Source: Chryseobacterium sp. BGARF1 (lineage in GTDB: Bacteria; Bacteroidota; Bacteroidia; Flavobacteriales; Weeksellaceae). Taken from it: a stretch of 64,000 nucleotides of DNA. A program made the position numbers and the translations under genes. Each line of letters begins with the position of its first letter. Positions within the stretch are counted from its first letter, which is position 1. The notes beneath the pieces were generated by a model that saw only the letters and a list, made by a program, of their open reading frames with translations, did not search any database and was not told the DNA's origin. The stretch covers positions 1 to 64,000 of the forward strand of contig NZ_LELA01000006.1 in NCBI RefSeq assembly GCF_001677955.1, given 5' to 3'. Of this stretch, positions 31,477 to 41,043 are shown piece after piece.

Positions 31477-32370
31477 ATGACAGAAACAAAAAAACTTCGC
31501 ACAATGAAACAGAAGAAAAGAGGCTTACTATTTCAATCTGAGGACATTAAAGTGGTTTTTAATGAAGACGAAACAACAGAAAATTATCTAAAATCTCATT
31601 TTATTGAAGGAGAATCTAGTTTTAATCTTTTGTTTTTACTGAGTCCCAATATCAATTTGAGAGCATCAGATTGTGGTACTTATTTTAAATTTCAAAAAAA
31701 CCAATACATCCTGCACTATTCTTCATTAGAAAATCGTGCAGAATTGTGGACAGAAAATCAGGAAGTTTTAAAGTACTTGCAGATACAGATCAACTATCAA
31801 TATGTTTTCAATCTGATTGATCCGCATTCTAACACTGAAAGTGCCGAAATTCTGAAAAATATGAAGAATAATAATTTTATTTTTCTTCATAAGCAGACTC
31901 CACCCAATATGACGGTAGAAATGCACATGATCTTGAAGGAAATTTCCGGATATTCTAGAATAGGAGTTATGCAAAAACTCTTTATTGAAGCAAAAATCAT
32001 CAAACTATTAATTCTGATTTTTGAACAGTTTAATGAAAAAGATATTGAAGAAGATCTGTCTAAAACGCCAGAAACAATCAAGAAATTTTTAGATGAAAAC
32101 TATCATAAGAATCTTAAAATAGAAGAGATCTCTAAAATTATAGGTATTAATCCAAATAAATTGAGAAAAGAATTTAAAGAGCATTATCAAACCACAATTG
32201 TAGATTATATTTCAGAACTCAGAATGTTGAAAGCTAAAAAAATGATTATCAACAAAGAAATAATGATCAAAGAAATTGCTATAGAATGCGGCTATGAATA
32301 CGTACAGAATTTCACACGTGCTTTTAAGAAAAAGTTTGGAGTCTCTCCTGAAAAGCTTAGATTAGGATAA
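31477..32370 (+). CDS. AraC-type transcriptional regulator
   Basis: About 297 residues from the ATG at 31477 (MTETKKLRTMKQ); an ORF start at 31366 would lie inside the promoter region and is rejected. The C-terminal ~100 residues form a double HTH of the AraC/XylS family: KFLDENYHKNLKIEEISKIIGINPNKLRKEF, then IKEIAIECGYEYVQNFTRAFKKKFGVSPEKLR. The N-terminal ~190 residues have no cupin motif that I can see; they may sense a ligand. It is divergent from the FISUMP gene and next to the direct-repeat sites at 31429-31455, so control of both FISUMP paralogues is likely. Confidence 0.9.
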   Translation: MTETKKLRTMKQKKRGLLFQSEDIKVVFNEDETTENYLKSHFIEGESSFNLLFLLSPNINLRASDCGTYFKFQKNQYILHYSSLENRAELWTENQEVLKYLQIQINYQYVFNLIDPHSNTESAEILKNMKNNNFIFLHKQTPPNMTVEMHMILKEISGYSRIGVMQKLFIEAKIIKLLILIFEQFNEKDIEEDLSKTPETIKKFLDENYHKNLKIEEISKIIGINPNKLRKEFKEHYQTTIVDYISELRMLKAKKMIINKEIMIKEIAIECGYEYVQNFTRAFKKKFGVSPEKLRLG

Positions 32371-32378
32371 AAAAAATA

Positions 32379-32404
32379 AAACCACTAAAATAAATTAGTG
32401 GTTT
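32379..32404. terminator. Terminator of the AraC gene
   Basis: A 10-bp perfect stem AAACCACTAA (32379-32388) pairs with TTAGTGGTTT (32395-32404), loop AATAAA. The T-tract is poor on the plus strand. Confidence 0.6.
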
Positions 32405-32469
32405 AGTATATGTTGTTTTGCTTTGATATTACTTCCTCGGAATTCATGTGAGAAAGCAATGACAATCAA

Positions 32470-32760
32470 TTAATGATGTCCGTGATTGTGCCCGTGGCTA
32501 TCGTGAATGAAAGGACCGTGACCTTTAGGTTGGCTGAAAATTACCTCAACACCTTCTTGCTCAGTAAGCAATTTGCTTCTGATCTGTTCTGGATCAAAAG
32601 GTTTTACTTTACCAAAATATTCTTTCAAACCTTCAGTTAACCACAAAGGAATAATAAAACCGAAAAACATTAAGATACACCAGAACCCTACAAGGAACAT
32701 ACATACGAAATAAATTGTCCAAAGGAATTGGTAAAACGGCCAAAATGCTGATAACATCAT
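32470..32760 (-). CDS. Small membrane protein with a His-rich C-terminus
   Basis: 96 residues. Two hydrophobic segments (about residues 3-22 and 24-42) form a hairpin in the membrane. A soluble tail with KPFDPEQIRSKLLTEQEGVEV follows and ends in HDSHGHNHGHH, a cluster that could bind Ni, Zn, Cu or Co. I do not recognise a named family. A -7 box TATTTTTG lies at 32778-32785 on the minus strand, 18 bases before the start. Transcription continues away from the class I fumarase gene upstream, but each has its own promoter. Confidence 0.7.
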   Translation of the reverse strand: MMLSAFWPFYQFLWTIYFVCMFLVGFWCILMFFGFIIPLWLTEGLKEYFGKVKPFDPEQIRSKLLTEQEGVEVIFSQPKGHGPFIHDSHGHNHGHH

Positions 32761-32939
32761 GTTTCTTAAATTTTAAGCAAAAATAGGGCTTTTTTCTTTT
32801 GCGCCAAAAGATATACGCCCTATTTTTATTATTTATTTTTATTTTAAACTAATTAATCTAGATATTAGAAGTTAGAGGTTAGATATTAGACTACAATTGC
32901 AGCGCTAATACTCTTGCCTATAACTTCAAACTAAAAATT

Positions 32940-34547
32940 TTAATGGGCAAGGTTTGCAAAGAAATCGTTTCCTTTATCATCTGTAATAATGAATGCAGGG
33001 AAATCTTTCACTTCAATTTTTCTTACCGCTTCCATACCTAATTCCGGAAAATCTACCACCTCAACCGACAAAATATTATCTTTTGCTAAAATTGCAGCAG
33101 GTCCACCAATCGAGCCAATGTAGAATCCACCGTATTTATGACAAGCATTGGTAACATCTGCCGTTCTGTTTCCTTTTGCCAACATGACCATGCTTCCGCC
33201 ATGACTTTGGAACTCGTCAACATACACGTCCATTCTTCCTGCTGTTGTTGGTCCGAAACTTCCTGAAGCCATTCCTTCCGGAGTTTTTGCCGGTCCTGCA
33301 TAATAAATCGGATGATTTTTAAAATATTCAGGCATTGGTTTTCCGGCATCCAATAATTCTTTGATCTTTGCGTGAGCAATATCTCTAGCAACAATTAAAG
33401 TTCCGTTTAATTTCAGTCTTGTCTTGATTGGATATTTCGACAATTCAGCCAGAATTTCAGGCATTGGCTTATTCAGATTAATTTCAACTGCTTCTTCCAA
33501 ATGTGGCGGAGTTGCCGGTAAGAATCTTTTCGGATTTTGCTCCAATTGCTCTAAGAAAATACCGTCTTTGGTAATTTTTCCTTTAATATTTCTGTCTGCC
33601 GAACAAGAAACTCCCATTCCAACCGGACAAGAAGCCGCGTGACGAGGCAATCTGATTACACGAACATCGTGTGTTAAATATTTACCCCCAAACTGTGCTC
33701 CAATGGCACTTTCCTGGCAAATCTTCTGAACTTTTGCTTCCCATTCCAAATCTCTGAAAGCCTGACCTGCTTCATTTCCTTCAGTCGGAAGATTATCGTA
33801 ATATTTTGCTGAGGCTTTTTTCACAGCTGCTAAATTCGCTTCTGCAGAAGTTCCTCCGATTACCAGAGCTAAGTGATAAGGTGGACAAGCCGCTGTTCCC
33901 AAATCTGAAATCCTCTCTTTTACAAAAGCTTCCAAAGATTTTTCGTTCAACAAAGACTTTGTCTTTTGATAAAGGAAAGTTTTATTGGCAGAACCTCCTC
34001 CTTTTGTTAAGAATAAAAATTCGTAATAATTTCCTTTTTTAGCATAAATATCAATTTGTGCCGGAAGATTTGAACCTGAATTTTTCTCATCAAACATCGT
34101 TAAAGGAACCACCTGAGAATATCTTAAGTTTCTTTTTTGGTAGGTATTGTAAATTCCTTTGCTTAAATATTCACCATCTTCTACACCGGTATAAACATTT
34201 TCACCTTTTTTACCCATCACAATCGCCGTTCCGGTATCCTGGCAAGAAGGCAAAGCGCCTTCCACAGCAACCGCAGCATTTTGCAATAAATTGTAGGCAA
34301 CAAATCTGTCGTTATCAGTCGCTTCAGGATCATCAATAATTCTTCGCAAACTTTCTAAATGCGAAGAACGTAGCATGAAAGAAACGTCTGCCATAGCCTC
34401 TTCAGCTAGCAATTCCAATCCTTTTGGATCAATCGTTAAAATTTCTCTTTCTCCATGTTGCTCAACCTTCACGTAGTCTGAAGTCAATTTTTTGTACGCC
34501 GTATCGTCTTTTAAAATTGGATACGGATCTTGATATTTAAAATCCAT
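32940..34547 (-). CDS. Fumarate hydratase, class I
   Basis: 535 residues of the two-domain, single-chain class I enzyme (FumA/FumB type), which hydrates fumarate to malate with a [4Fe-4S] cluster. The probable cluster cysteines are C102 (LPSCQDTGT), C221 (AACPPYH) and C315 (GVSCSADR), spaced as in E. coli FumA. The C-terminal beta domain has [12 protein letters not shown] and [21 protein letters not shown] class II fumarase gene lies divergently beside it. Class I enzymes are fast but oxygen- and superoxide-sensitive. Confidence 0.95.
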   Translation of the reverse strand: MDFKYQDPYPILKDDTAYKKLTSDYVKVEQHGEREILTIDPKGLELLAEEAMADVSFMLRSSHLESLRRIIDDPEATDNDRFVAYNLLQNAAVAVEGALPSCQDTGTAIVMGKKGENVYTGVEDGEYLSKGIYNTYQKRNLRYSQVVPLTMFDEKNSGSNLPAQIDIYAKKGNYYEFLFLTKGGGSANKTFLYQKTKSLLNEKSLEAFVKERISDLGTAACPPYHLALVIGGTSAEANLAAVKKASAKYYDNLPTEGNEAGQAFRDLEWEAKVQKICQESAIGAQFGGKYLTHDVRVIRLPRHAASCPVGMGVSCSADRNIKGKITKDGIFLEQLEQNPKRFLPATPPHLEEAVEINLNKPMPEILAELSKYPIKTRLKLNGTLIVARDIAHAKIKELLDAGKPMPEYFKNHPIYYAGPAKTPEGMASGSFGPTTAGRMDVYVDEFQSHGGSMVMLAKGNRTADVTNACHKYGGFYIGSIGGPAAILAKDNILSVEVVDFPELGMEAVRKIEVKDFPAFIITDDKGNDFFANLAH

Positions 34548-34885
34548 TTACTTTCTATTTCAGTGCAAAAATACGGCTTACGAAAAAAAACATGAGCAAA
34601 ATCAGAGACTTATACTCGTATTTATAATGATTATAAATTGTGAGGTTTTTTATTATTGAGTAATTTTATAGGAGAATATTTTTAACCACAAAAGACACAA
34701 AAGTTTTTAAACACATTAGTTATTTTAAGTTTAATTAAATACTGTCTTAGAAGAACACATCAGTTTTTGAAGATCTTTGATCTTCATTTTGTGAACTTTA
34801 AAGATTCTTATAATTCAACTAAAAATGCAAGAAAATTCTTTTGTGACTTTTGTGGTTAAATTAAAATTAAAAAATTTCAATCACA
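34548..34885. other. Divergent gap between the two fumarase genes
   Basis: 338 bases without a gene. They hold the -7 box TATTTTTG of the class I gene (34566-34573, minus strand) and the 180-bp inverted-repeat element (34681-34860). I see no other clear promoter for fumC, so it may lie inside the element. Confidence 0.55.
34681..34860. repeat. 180-bp intergenic element with 23-bp terminal inverted repeats (copy B)
   Basis: The left end TTTAACCACAAAAGACACAA (continuing AAG, 34681-34703) and the right end (34838-34860) are inverted copies with 22 of 23 bases matching. The left arm also matches the right arm of the element at 3356-3380 read in reverse. Inside is a shorter palindrome, GAAGATCTTTGATCTTC (near 34778-34794). 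There is no ORF. It lies 25 bases before the fumC start. Confidence 0.7.
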
Positions 34886-36280
34886 ATGAATTACAGAATA
34901 GAAAAAGACACCATGGGTGAAGTGCAGGTTCCTGCAGACAAATTTTGGGGCGCACAAACGGAACGCTCAAGAAACAATTTCAAAATCGGTCCGGAAGGTT
35001 CTATGCCTCACGAAATCATTGAAGCTTTTGCTTATTTAAAAAAAGCAGCAGCATTTACCAACACGGATTTGGGAGTTCTTCCGGCTTCAAAAAGAGATAT
35101 GATTGCTAAAGTTTGCGACGAGATCTTGGAAGGTAAACTGAATGACCAATTTCCTTTGGTGATTTGGCAAACCGGCTCAGGAACGCAATCGAATATGAAT
35201 GTGAACGAAGTGGTTTCTAACAGAGCACACGTAAACAATGGCGGAACTTTAGGCGACAAATCAGAAGTTCATCCGAATGACGACGTGAACAAATCACAGT
35301 CTTCAAACGATACTTATCCAACTGCGATGCATATTGCAGCTTACAAAAAAGTAGTTGAAATAACCCTTCCTGCAGTTGAGAAACTAAAAAATACGTTGAA
35401 CGAAAAAGCAGTGGCTTTTAAAGACATTGTAAAAATCGGAAGAACGCATTTGATGGATGCTACTCCACTCACTTTGGGGCAAGAATTCTCAGGATATGTT
35501 GCTCAGTTAAACTACGGAATCAAAGCGTTAAAAAACACATTACCTCATCTTTCTGAACTTGCTTTAGGGGGAACCGCTGTAGGAACAGGATTGAACACTC
35601 CAAAAGGTTATGATGTAAAAGTAGCGAAATATATTGCAAAATTCACCAATCTTCCTTTTGTAACGGCTGAAAATAAGTTTGAAGCTTTGGCTGCTCATGA
35701 TGCTATTGTAGAATCTCACGGAGCTTTAAAACAATTGGCGGTTTCTTTATATAAAATTGCGCAGGATGTAAGATTGCTAGCTTCAGGACCTCGTTCAGGA
35801 ATTGGTGAAATTCATATTCCTGAAAATGAACCTGGTTCTTCAATTATGCCGGGAAAAGTAAATCCTACTCAAAACGAAGCATTAACAATGGTTTGCGCAC
35901 AAGTTTTAGGGAACGATACAACAATTTCTTTTGCAGGAACTCAGGGAAATTATGAACTGAATGTTTTCAAACCGGTAATGGCTTATAATTTCTTGCAATC
36001 TGCCCAATTGATTGCTGATGCATGTATTTCATTCAATGACCATTGTGCAGTGGGAATCGAGCCGAATCATGAAAGAATTAAAGAACTGGTTGATAAATCT
36101 TTGATGTTGGTAACCGCATTAAACACGCATATTGGTTATGAAAACGCCGCAAAGATTGCAAAAACAGCTCACAAAAATGGAACAACTTTAAAGGAAGAAG
36201 CAATAAATCTTGGCTTTGTAACTTCTGAACAATTCGACGAATGGGTAAAACCTGAAGACATGGTGGGAAGCCTGAAATAA
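34886..36280 (+). CDS. fumC: Fumarate hydratase, class II
   Basis: 464 residues, the iron-free homotetrameric fumarase. The superfamily signature [10 protein letters not shown] (317-326) contains the catalytic Ser318. The other active-site blocks are [13 protein letters not shown] (97-109), [14 protein letters not shown] (129-142) and [10 protein letters not shown] (185-194). The length is normal. It is oxygen-stable, unlike the class I enzyme encoded divergently. An inverted-repeat element fills most of the upstream region. A strong terminator follows. Confidence 0.96.
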   Translation: MNYRIEKDTMGEVQVPADKFWGAQTERSRNNFKIGPEGSMPHEIIEAFAYLKKAAAFTNTDLGVLPASKRDMIAKVCDEILEGKLNDQFPLVIWQTGSGTQSNMNVNEVVSNRAHVNNGGTLGDKSEVHPNDDVNKSQSSNDTYPTAMHIAAYKKVVEITLPAVEKLKNTLNEKAVAFKDIVKIGRTHLMDATPLTLGQEFSGYVAQLNYGIKALKNTLPHLSELALGGTAVGTGLNTPKGYDVKVAKYIAKFTNLPFVTAENKFEALAAHDAIVESHGALKQLAVSLYKIAQDVRLLASGPRSGIGEIHIPENEPGSSIMPGKVNPTQNEALTMVCAQVLGNDTTISFAGTQGNYELNVFKPVMAYNFLQSAQLIADACISFNDHCAVGIEPNHERIKELVDKSLMLVTALNTHIGYENAAKIAKTAHKNGTTLKEEAINLGFVTSEQFDEWVKPEDMVGSLK

Positions 36281-36297
36281 GGCTCAACGACATAAAA

Positions 36298-36337
36298 ACA
36301 AAAACACTCCGTAGAAAGTTCTGCGGAGTGTTTTTGT
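36298..36337 (+). terminator. Terminator of fumC
   Basis: A stem of about 13 bp, CAAAAACACTCCG (36299-36311) with CGGAGTGTTTTTG (36324-36336), perfect, with T-rich flanks on both strands. It also serves the convergent S41 gene. Confidence 0.85.
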
Positions 36338-36411
36338 TTGTTAATGTGAATGTTGATTTTTACTACTCAATTCTTATGCCAAATTGAGATATTCGTTAGT
36401 TTGTCATGAAA

Positions 36412-37440
36412 TTATTTTTTAGTGAAAAATTGTATTGCTTCCTGAATATTTCTGTCTTGGAGCAAATCATCAAAATTATCCTGCTTTGAAACAGCAACAT
36501 CTGGTACAATCTGTTTATAATAATTACCATTTCTATCGCAATCATAACCAATGCTTAAAGGCATTCTTGCATCAAAAGGTAGATCCACAACCATATTAGA
36601 AGTAGTTTTTCCTAAAGTTCTTTCTCCAATAAAAATCGTGTTTGGTCTTCCTTTAAAAGCTAAAGCGGTCACTTCACCAGAACTTGCTGTTAACCCACCA
36701 ATAAGAACCGCCACTTTAGATTTATCAACTAATTCTCCGTTTGGATTTATATAAGAAGGCTTCTTTTCTCCCTGATCATAAACTCCTTTATTTAGTTTAG
36801 TAGAATTAATCAGTTTTTTCTCTCCATCAAGAGTTCCCCACACGACATTATCTCCTAACAAATCATATAAAGCTAATAACATTGGCGCTGAATTCCCACC
36901 TGTGTTAAAGCGAAGATCTACAACCCAACCTTCCAATTTATTATTCGTTTTCAGTTCAGCTATTTTGTCATATAAAGGCTGAGCAATTTTATGAACATTT
37001 TCAGAACTAAAATCATCAAATGAAATATTTGGCATTAAAATATAACCATATTTTTCATCTAAGACTTTTACCTCAAACTGTGGTTTGGAAGCAAACTTTG
37101 TCATCCATTGCTTGCTAAAATTCTCCCACGAAATCTCTACTGCTGGACCGTAGTTTTTTCCTTGATACATTACTTTAGAATGATCTGCCCCAATTTTCTC
37201 AAGTAAAACCTTCACTTCTTTTAAAGAACTTTTAAAATCTTTTGCAGAATTCAGATTTTCAAACGTTTCTGTTTTTAATTTCTTCCAGTCAAAATCTTTT
37301 TTATGCAGATAAGCTACTTCTAAAGATTTAAAAATTTTATCATAAAATACTTTTGTACTATCCTGCGAAGTTTTCAACTTTTGTGCATTTACATTCAACA
37401 CAAAATACAGTAAGCAAATTAATCCTAAAGTTTTTTTCAT
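36412..37440 (-). CDS. Exported S41-family peptidase-like protein
   Basis: 342 residues with a signal peptide ending near VNAQ. The C-terminal domain follows the tail-specific protease fold: GWVVDLRFNTGGNSAPMLLALYDLL, VAVLIGGLTASSGEVTALAF with the nucleophile Ser in SSGE, and FIGERTLGKTTSN with the Lys of the Ser-Lys dyad. No PDZ domain is evident between the N-terminal helical part and the catalytic domain. Likely periplasmic or secreted. It lies 20 bases behind the outer-membrane protein at 37461 and is probably co-transcribed with it. Confidence 0.85.
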   Translation of the reverse strand: MKKTLGLICLLYFVLNVNAQKLKTSQDSTKVFYDKIFKSLEVAYLHKKDFDWKKLKTETFENLNSAKDFKSSLKEVKVLLEKIGADHSKVMYQGKNYGPAVEISWENFSKQWMTKFASKPQFEVKVLDEKYGYILMPNISFDDFSSENVHKIAQPLYDKIAELKTNNKLEGWVVDLRFNTGGNSAPMLLALYDLLGDNVVWGTLDGEKKLINSTKLNKGVYDQGEKKPSYINPNGELVDKSKVAVLIGGLTASSGEVTALAFKGRPNTIFIGERTLGKTTSNMVVDLPFDARMPLSIGYDCDRNGNYYKQIVPDVAVSKQDNFDDLLQDRNIQEAIQFFTKK

Positions 37441-37460
37441 TATTTATTTGTTAGCTTAAA

Positions 37461-38498
37461 TTACCATCCCAAAGCTACTCCAAAAACCAAAGCTTTGTCG
37501 TTTTGAAAATAAGAGTCTTTGAAGAAATTACTGAAATCTTTTTTCACAAAAAGGGAATAAGTACCATAAGAAAGCGTCAACTGCGCACCGTAAACAAAAG
37601 GATTTACTTGATAATTTGATTTATCTCTGAAACCCTGACTATCACCTTTCACGATATTATTCGTTGCCATTTTAATTCCTCCATAAACATTGGCTCCTAC
37701 TCTTAACCCGCCTAAATAAGGTCTGTACTGAACATCCATTCCTGCGCTTTTCAATTTAGAAAAATTATACTGAAGACCCAGCGGAACCATAACATAACCC
37801 GTTCTTAGTTTAGCTTTATCAAGACTTCCTTCATATTTTGTAAGAAAAACATCTCCGTTTTGTTTTACAAAAATCATATTATTATCTGTACGAACGGTTC
37901 TCCAGGAAAAACCTAAACCTGAAGTCAATCCCCACGGACTGGTTCTGCTGAATTGATAATTAAATTTCAAGCCAAATTCAAGATTATTGGCGTAACCTAA
38001 ATTTTTATCTAAATCATTATCTGCCTTATCATTCGTTAACGTCATAATTCCGTAAGAAACATATCCATCGAAGCTTTTTTTAGGTCGAAACTTTCTCAAT
38101 AGTTTTTCTTTTAATTCTTCATTTGAAGTTACATCAGAATTCAACAAAGAATATCTTACCTGTTTTTGAATAACTTGGTCTAGATCAAATCCCAAAGCTT
38201 CAATTTTTTCATCTATTTTTTGAGAATAGGTATCTGCAATCTGAGCTTTTTGTTTATCAAAATCTGCTTTATCCAAATTCTTTTCCTGAAGAAACTTCAA
38301 TTCGGTTTCCATCTGTTTCTTTTCTTCCTGAATAATGGCATTTATTTTCGCAGCATATTCTTCTACTTTCTCTTTTACAATCGGACTTACCGTAGTATCT
38401 TCTTTTGACTGAAGGTTTAAACTTAGCGATTTTCTTTGTGCATTTATTGAGGTCGCAACAAGGCACAACATTCCTGTGATGATAAATTTCTTAATCAT
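37461..38498 (-). CDS. Outer-membrane beta-barrel protein with coiled-coil N-terminus
   Basis: 345 residues, with a signal peptide ending near SINAQ. Residues about 35-125 are a Lys/Glu-rich coiled coil (AAKINAIIQEEKKQMETELKFL…). From about residue 145 the sequence is alternating beta strands typical of a barrel (FDGYVSYGIMTL, LEFGLKFNYQF, GLGFSWRTV, YSLFVKKDF), ending in the aromatic-type GVALGW. The barrel ligand is unknown. It follows the ECF sigma and anti-sigma genes on the same strand, 29 bases behind the anti-sigma gene, so it could belong to that operon. Confidence 0.75.
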   Translation of the reverse strand: MIKKFIITGMLCLVATSINAQRKSLSLNLQSKEDTTVSPIVKEKVEEYAAKINAIIQEEKKQMETELKFLQEKNLDKADFDKQKAQIADTYSQKIDEKIEALGFDLDQVIQKQVRYSLLNSDVTSNEELKEKLLRKFRPKKSFDGYVSYGIMTLTNDKADNDLDKNLGYANNLEFGLKFNYQFSRTSPWGLTSGLGFSWRTVRTDNNMIFVKQNGDVFLTKYEGSLDKAKLRTGYVMVPLGLQYNFSKLKSAGMDVQYRPYLGGLRVGANVYGGIKMATNNIVKGDSQGFRDKSNYQVNPFVYGAQLTLSYGTYSLFVKKDFSNFFKDSYFQNDKALVFGVALGW

Positions 38499-38527
38499 GA
38501 TATTATATTTTTTTAGTTTAAATTGGA

Positions 38528-39139
38528 TTATTTTGTATTAAGGTCGATCGTCGCAACGTTGCTTCCATCCTTAGATCTTTCGATGACATCTTTATGCTCT
38601 ACCGAGAAAAGCAGTGTAGAAGGATCTACATATCTTTTTTTCTTTTGAATTTTAGCAGAATCAGATTTTGCCATAATTTTCGTTGGTGGATTCAACGTTA
38701 TCTGAGAAGCAATTCCTGAAGGATTTTCTTTAATTAACGGCAGATTATTCTTTACAGGAACTATTTTTTCTATTTTTTCTTCCGAAGAAGTATTTTTTAT
38801 CTGAGTCAGTTTTCCCTGATCTTCTTTTACAATAATTTCCTGTGAATTTATTTTTTCAGGCTGTGTTGTTGTTCTTTCTTCATTTAAAGAAGGAATTTTA
38901 ACCGTGTCTGCAACCTGTACTTTGGGCTCGGTTTCATTATTAAAAAACAAAACTGTCCCCAAACCAAATACCAAAACAAAACACGCAGCAAGTAACACCC
39001 AGTTAAGATTAGTTTTTTTTGAACTCGTATTTTCGGTTTGAGCCTGAATTTCCGACCACAAATCTCTTGACGGAGCTACTTCCCGCTCATCGATTTGCTT
39101 TTTGATCTGATATTCTAAATTATTTTTAAACGTGTTCAT
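38528..39139 (-). CDS. Putative anti-sigma factor membrane protein
   Basis: 203 residues. A cytoplasmic N-terminal part (about 1-45) contains VAPSRDLWSEIQAQ, a pattern common in Bacteroidota anti-sigma proteins. A transmembrane helix at about 46-66 (WVLLAACFVLVFGLG) is followed by a periplasmic, Lys/Thr/Glu-rich tail without recognisable fold. It overlaps the sigma gene by 14 bases, which supports the pairing. I call it anti-sigma from layout; no ZAS-type zinc motif is seen. Confidence 0.75.
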   Translation of the reverse strand: MNTFKNNLEYQIKKQIDEREVAPSRDLWSEIQAQTENTSSKKTNLNWVLLAACFVLVFGLGTVLFFNNETEPKVQVADTVKIPSLNEERTTTQPEKINSQEIIVKEDQGKLTQIKNTSSEEKIEKIVPVKNNLPLIKENPSGIASQITLNPPTKIMAKSDSAKIQKKKRYVDPSTLLFSVEHKDVIERSKDGSNVATIDLNTK

Positions 39140-39686
39140 TTCTCAGTTGTTTTTGTTGTTGAAAGTAGATCTTTCTCAATTTTTCCTTTGCTCTGAAGAG
39201 TTGGGTTTTGCTTACTGCCAAGGAAATATTTAGCGTATCTGCAATTTCCTGATGCGAATATTCTTCGATCACATAAAGGTTGAAAACCATTCTGTACGCA
39301 TCCGGAAGTTGATCTAAAAGTTCCTGAGCATTAAAATCAAGATCTATTGACTCTTCATGTAGATCTTCCAAAACAGACGCATGAACATCATCAAGATAGA
39401 AAACCGTCTTACGGCTTTTGATAAAATTAAGACATTCGTTGACCACAATTTTTCTCGCCCATCCTTCAAAATTTCCTTCACCGCGAAAGCTTTCTATATG
39501 TTTAAAAATTTTACAAAATGCTTTGATCACGCAATCTTCCGCCTGATACAAATCGCTGACGTAGCTTTTTGCCACACTCAGGAATTTTTTTACACTTTGG
39601 TCATAAAAGATCTTCTGCGCAGCAGGATCCTGCTTCTTCAGCCGGCTCAGCAGATCTTCTTTTTTATTTTTAAACAAAAGCTTCAT
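39126..39686 (-). CDS. ECF-type RNA polymerase sigma factor
   Basis: 186 residues with region 2 (LYQAEDCVIKAFCKIFKHIESFRGEGNFEGWARKIVVNECLNFIKS) and region 4 (LPDAYRMVFNLYVIEEYSHQEIADTLNISLAVSKTQLFRAKEKLRKI), the two domains of an extracytoplasmic-function sigma-70 factor. No region 3 and no C-terminal extension. Its stop codon overlaps the start of the membrane anti-sigma gene. Its targets probably include this operon, with the barrel protein downstream. Confidence 0.93.
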   Translation of the reverse strand: MKLLFKNKKEDLLSRLKKQDPAAQKIFYDQSVKKFLSVAKSYVSDLYQAEDCVIKAFCKIFKHIESFRGEGNFEGWARKIVVNECLNFIKSRKTVFYLDDVHASVLEDLHEESIDLDFNAQELLDQLPDAYRMVFNLYVIEEYSHQEIADTLNISLAVSKTQLFRAKEKLRKIYFQQQKQLRNEHV

Positions 39687-39793
39687 GGTTTATTCTGTTT
39701 CTATAGTAAAGACAGTGAAATTTTGAAAAGGTTACGGAAATTTTTATTTTTTCGCTACACTTAATGTAACATACTGAAAATGAACACAAAAAA

Positions 39794-39822
39794 ATCCACT
39801 TTTTATTTTTAATAAAGTGGAT
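39794..39822 (-). terminator. Terminator of the small exported gene
   Basis: A 9-bp perfect stem ATCCACTTT (39794-39802) pairs with AAAGTGGAT (39814-39822). Seven T follow on the minus strand. Confidence 0.75.
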
Positions 39823-39842
39823 CGTAAATTGAAATTAATTTA

Positions 39843-40220
39843 TTATTCGTCACTTTTGCAATTAGGCGTTGCCGTCATTACATCCAAAGACATATCCATC
39901 GCCTTTTTTGACTGTTTTTTTGCTTCTTCTAAATTGTCAGCTTTGCCTGCTTTTATCCCGAAGGTAACAGCATTTAAAGCATAATTTTTCGCTAATGGGC
40001 AATCGCAGATCAAAGCGTATGCAGAAGCTTGCTCGGCATCTTCTACTCCTTTTTTGATAAAAATTTTCGCATTATCTAAATTGTCTGACTTGTAAGCGTT
40101 TTTAAATTTTTCAAAAGCCATTTCAGAATACGTCACCGACATATTGCAATTAGACTGAGAATATATTTTTAAAGGAATAAAAAAGATTCCGCAAAAAAGA
40201 ATCAGGGTTAAAATCTTCAT
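39843..40220 (-). CDS. Small exported helical protein, unknown
   Basis: 125 residues, with a signal peptide ending near IYSQ. The mature part is Ala/Lys-rich helix with two similar halves (FEKFKNAYKSDNLDNAKIFIKKGVEDAEQA and NAVTFGIKAGKADNLEEAKKQSKKAMD). Four cysteines (SNCN, ICDC, PNC) could form disulfides. I do not recognise a named family. It lies 47 bases behind the ABC ATPase gene on the same strand and may be co-transcribed with it. Confidence 0.65.
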   Translation of the reverse strand: MKILTLILFCGIFFIPLKIYSQSNCNMSVTYSEMAFEKFKNAYKSDNLDNAKIFIKKGVEDAEQASAYALICDCPLAKNYALNAVTFGIKAGKADNLEEAKKQSKKAMDMSLDVMTATPNCKSDE

Positions 40221-40267
40221 GGTATTGTGATTAAGATTTCATAAAAATAAGAATTTATTTTTACAAA

Positions 40268-40999
40268 TTACTCAACACTTACAACAGCAGAAGTCTTATT
40301 CACCTGATCTTCAAAATATTTCTCTAAATCACGTAAAGTTTCAGGAGTCGTCTGAATATCCTGAACAACAATCCCTTTATTTACCACTACAATCCTGTTA
40401 CAAACTTCTGTGGTATGCGCAAGATCGTGACTTGAGATCAAAAATGTAACTCCGTTTTCTTTAGCAAAATCACGGATCATATTTTTAAGCTTAATCTGTG
40501 TAGAAGGATCGAGGTTCGCAAAAGGCTCATCCAGAATAATGATTTCCGGCTTACCAATCAAAGCTCCCACAATCCCTACTTTTTTCTGATTTCCTTTTGA
40601 AAGATCACGAACGTATTTTCCTGCATTTACGATCTCGCCATTAAAAAGATCATGAAACTGCTTTAAAAACTCATCTACAGAAGCTTTATTCTGACCTCTC
40701 AATTCGCCAATGAAATAGAAATATTCTTCAGGAGTAAGATATCCAATTAAAAAAGTCTCGTCGATAAAAGCAGAAACTTTATTTTTCCAGGCTTCAGATT
40801 CGTTTACTTTAATGTTCTCAACGCTTACAAACCCTGTTGTAGGCTGTATCAAATCAAGCATTAAGCTGAAAAGCGTTGTTTTTCCGGCTCCGTTGTTTCC
40901 AACTAAACCGAAAGTTTCGCCTTTTGTAATTTCAAGGTTTTCTATATTGAGAACGGTTGCTGTACCGTAAGTTTTCTTTAAATTTTGTATTGTAATCAT
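40268..40999 (-). CDS. ABC transporter ATP-binding protein
   Basis: About 243 residues from the ATG at 40997-40999 (MITIQNLKKTYG); an ATG 48 bases upstream would add an unrelated tail. Walker A GNNGAGKT, signature LSKGNQKK, Walker B IIILDEPFANLDP and a switch His (SSHDLAH) are all intact. It is the nucleotide-binding subunit of an ABC-2 type exporter; the permease is the DUF5687-like gene directly upstream. A REP-like element lies between the two genes. The substrate is unknown. Confidence 0.92.
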   Translation of the reverse strand: MITIQNLKKTYGTATVLNIENLEITKGETFGLVGNNGAGKTTLFSLMLDLIQPTTGFVSVENIKVNESEAWKNKVSAFIDETFLIGYLTPEEYFYFIGELRGQNKASVDEFLKQFHDLFNGEIVNAGKYVRDLSKGNQKKVGIVGALIGKPEIIILDEPFANLDPSTQIKLKNMIRDFAKENGVTFLISSHDLAHTTEVCNRIVVVNKGIVVQDIQTTPETLRDLEKYFEDQVNKTSAVVSVE

Positions 41000-41043
41000 G
41001 TTGTTGGGTGTTTGATGATGGGTGTTAATTAAATTTTCAATTA

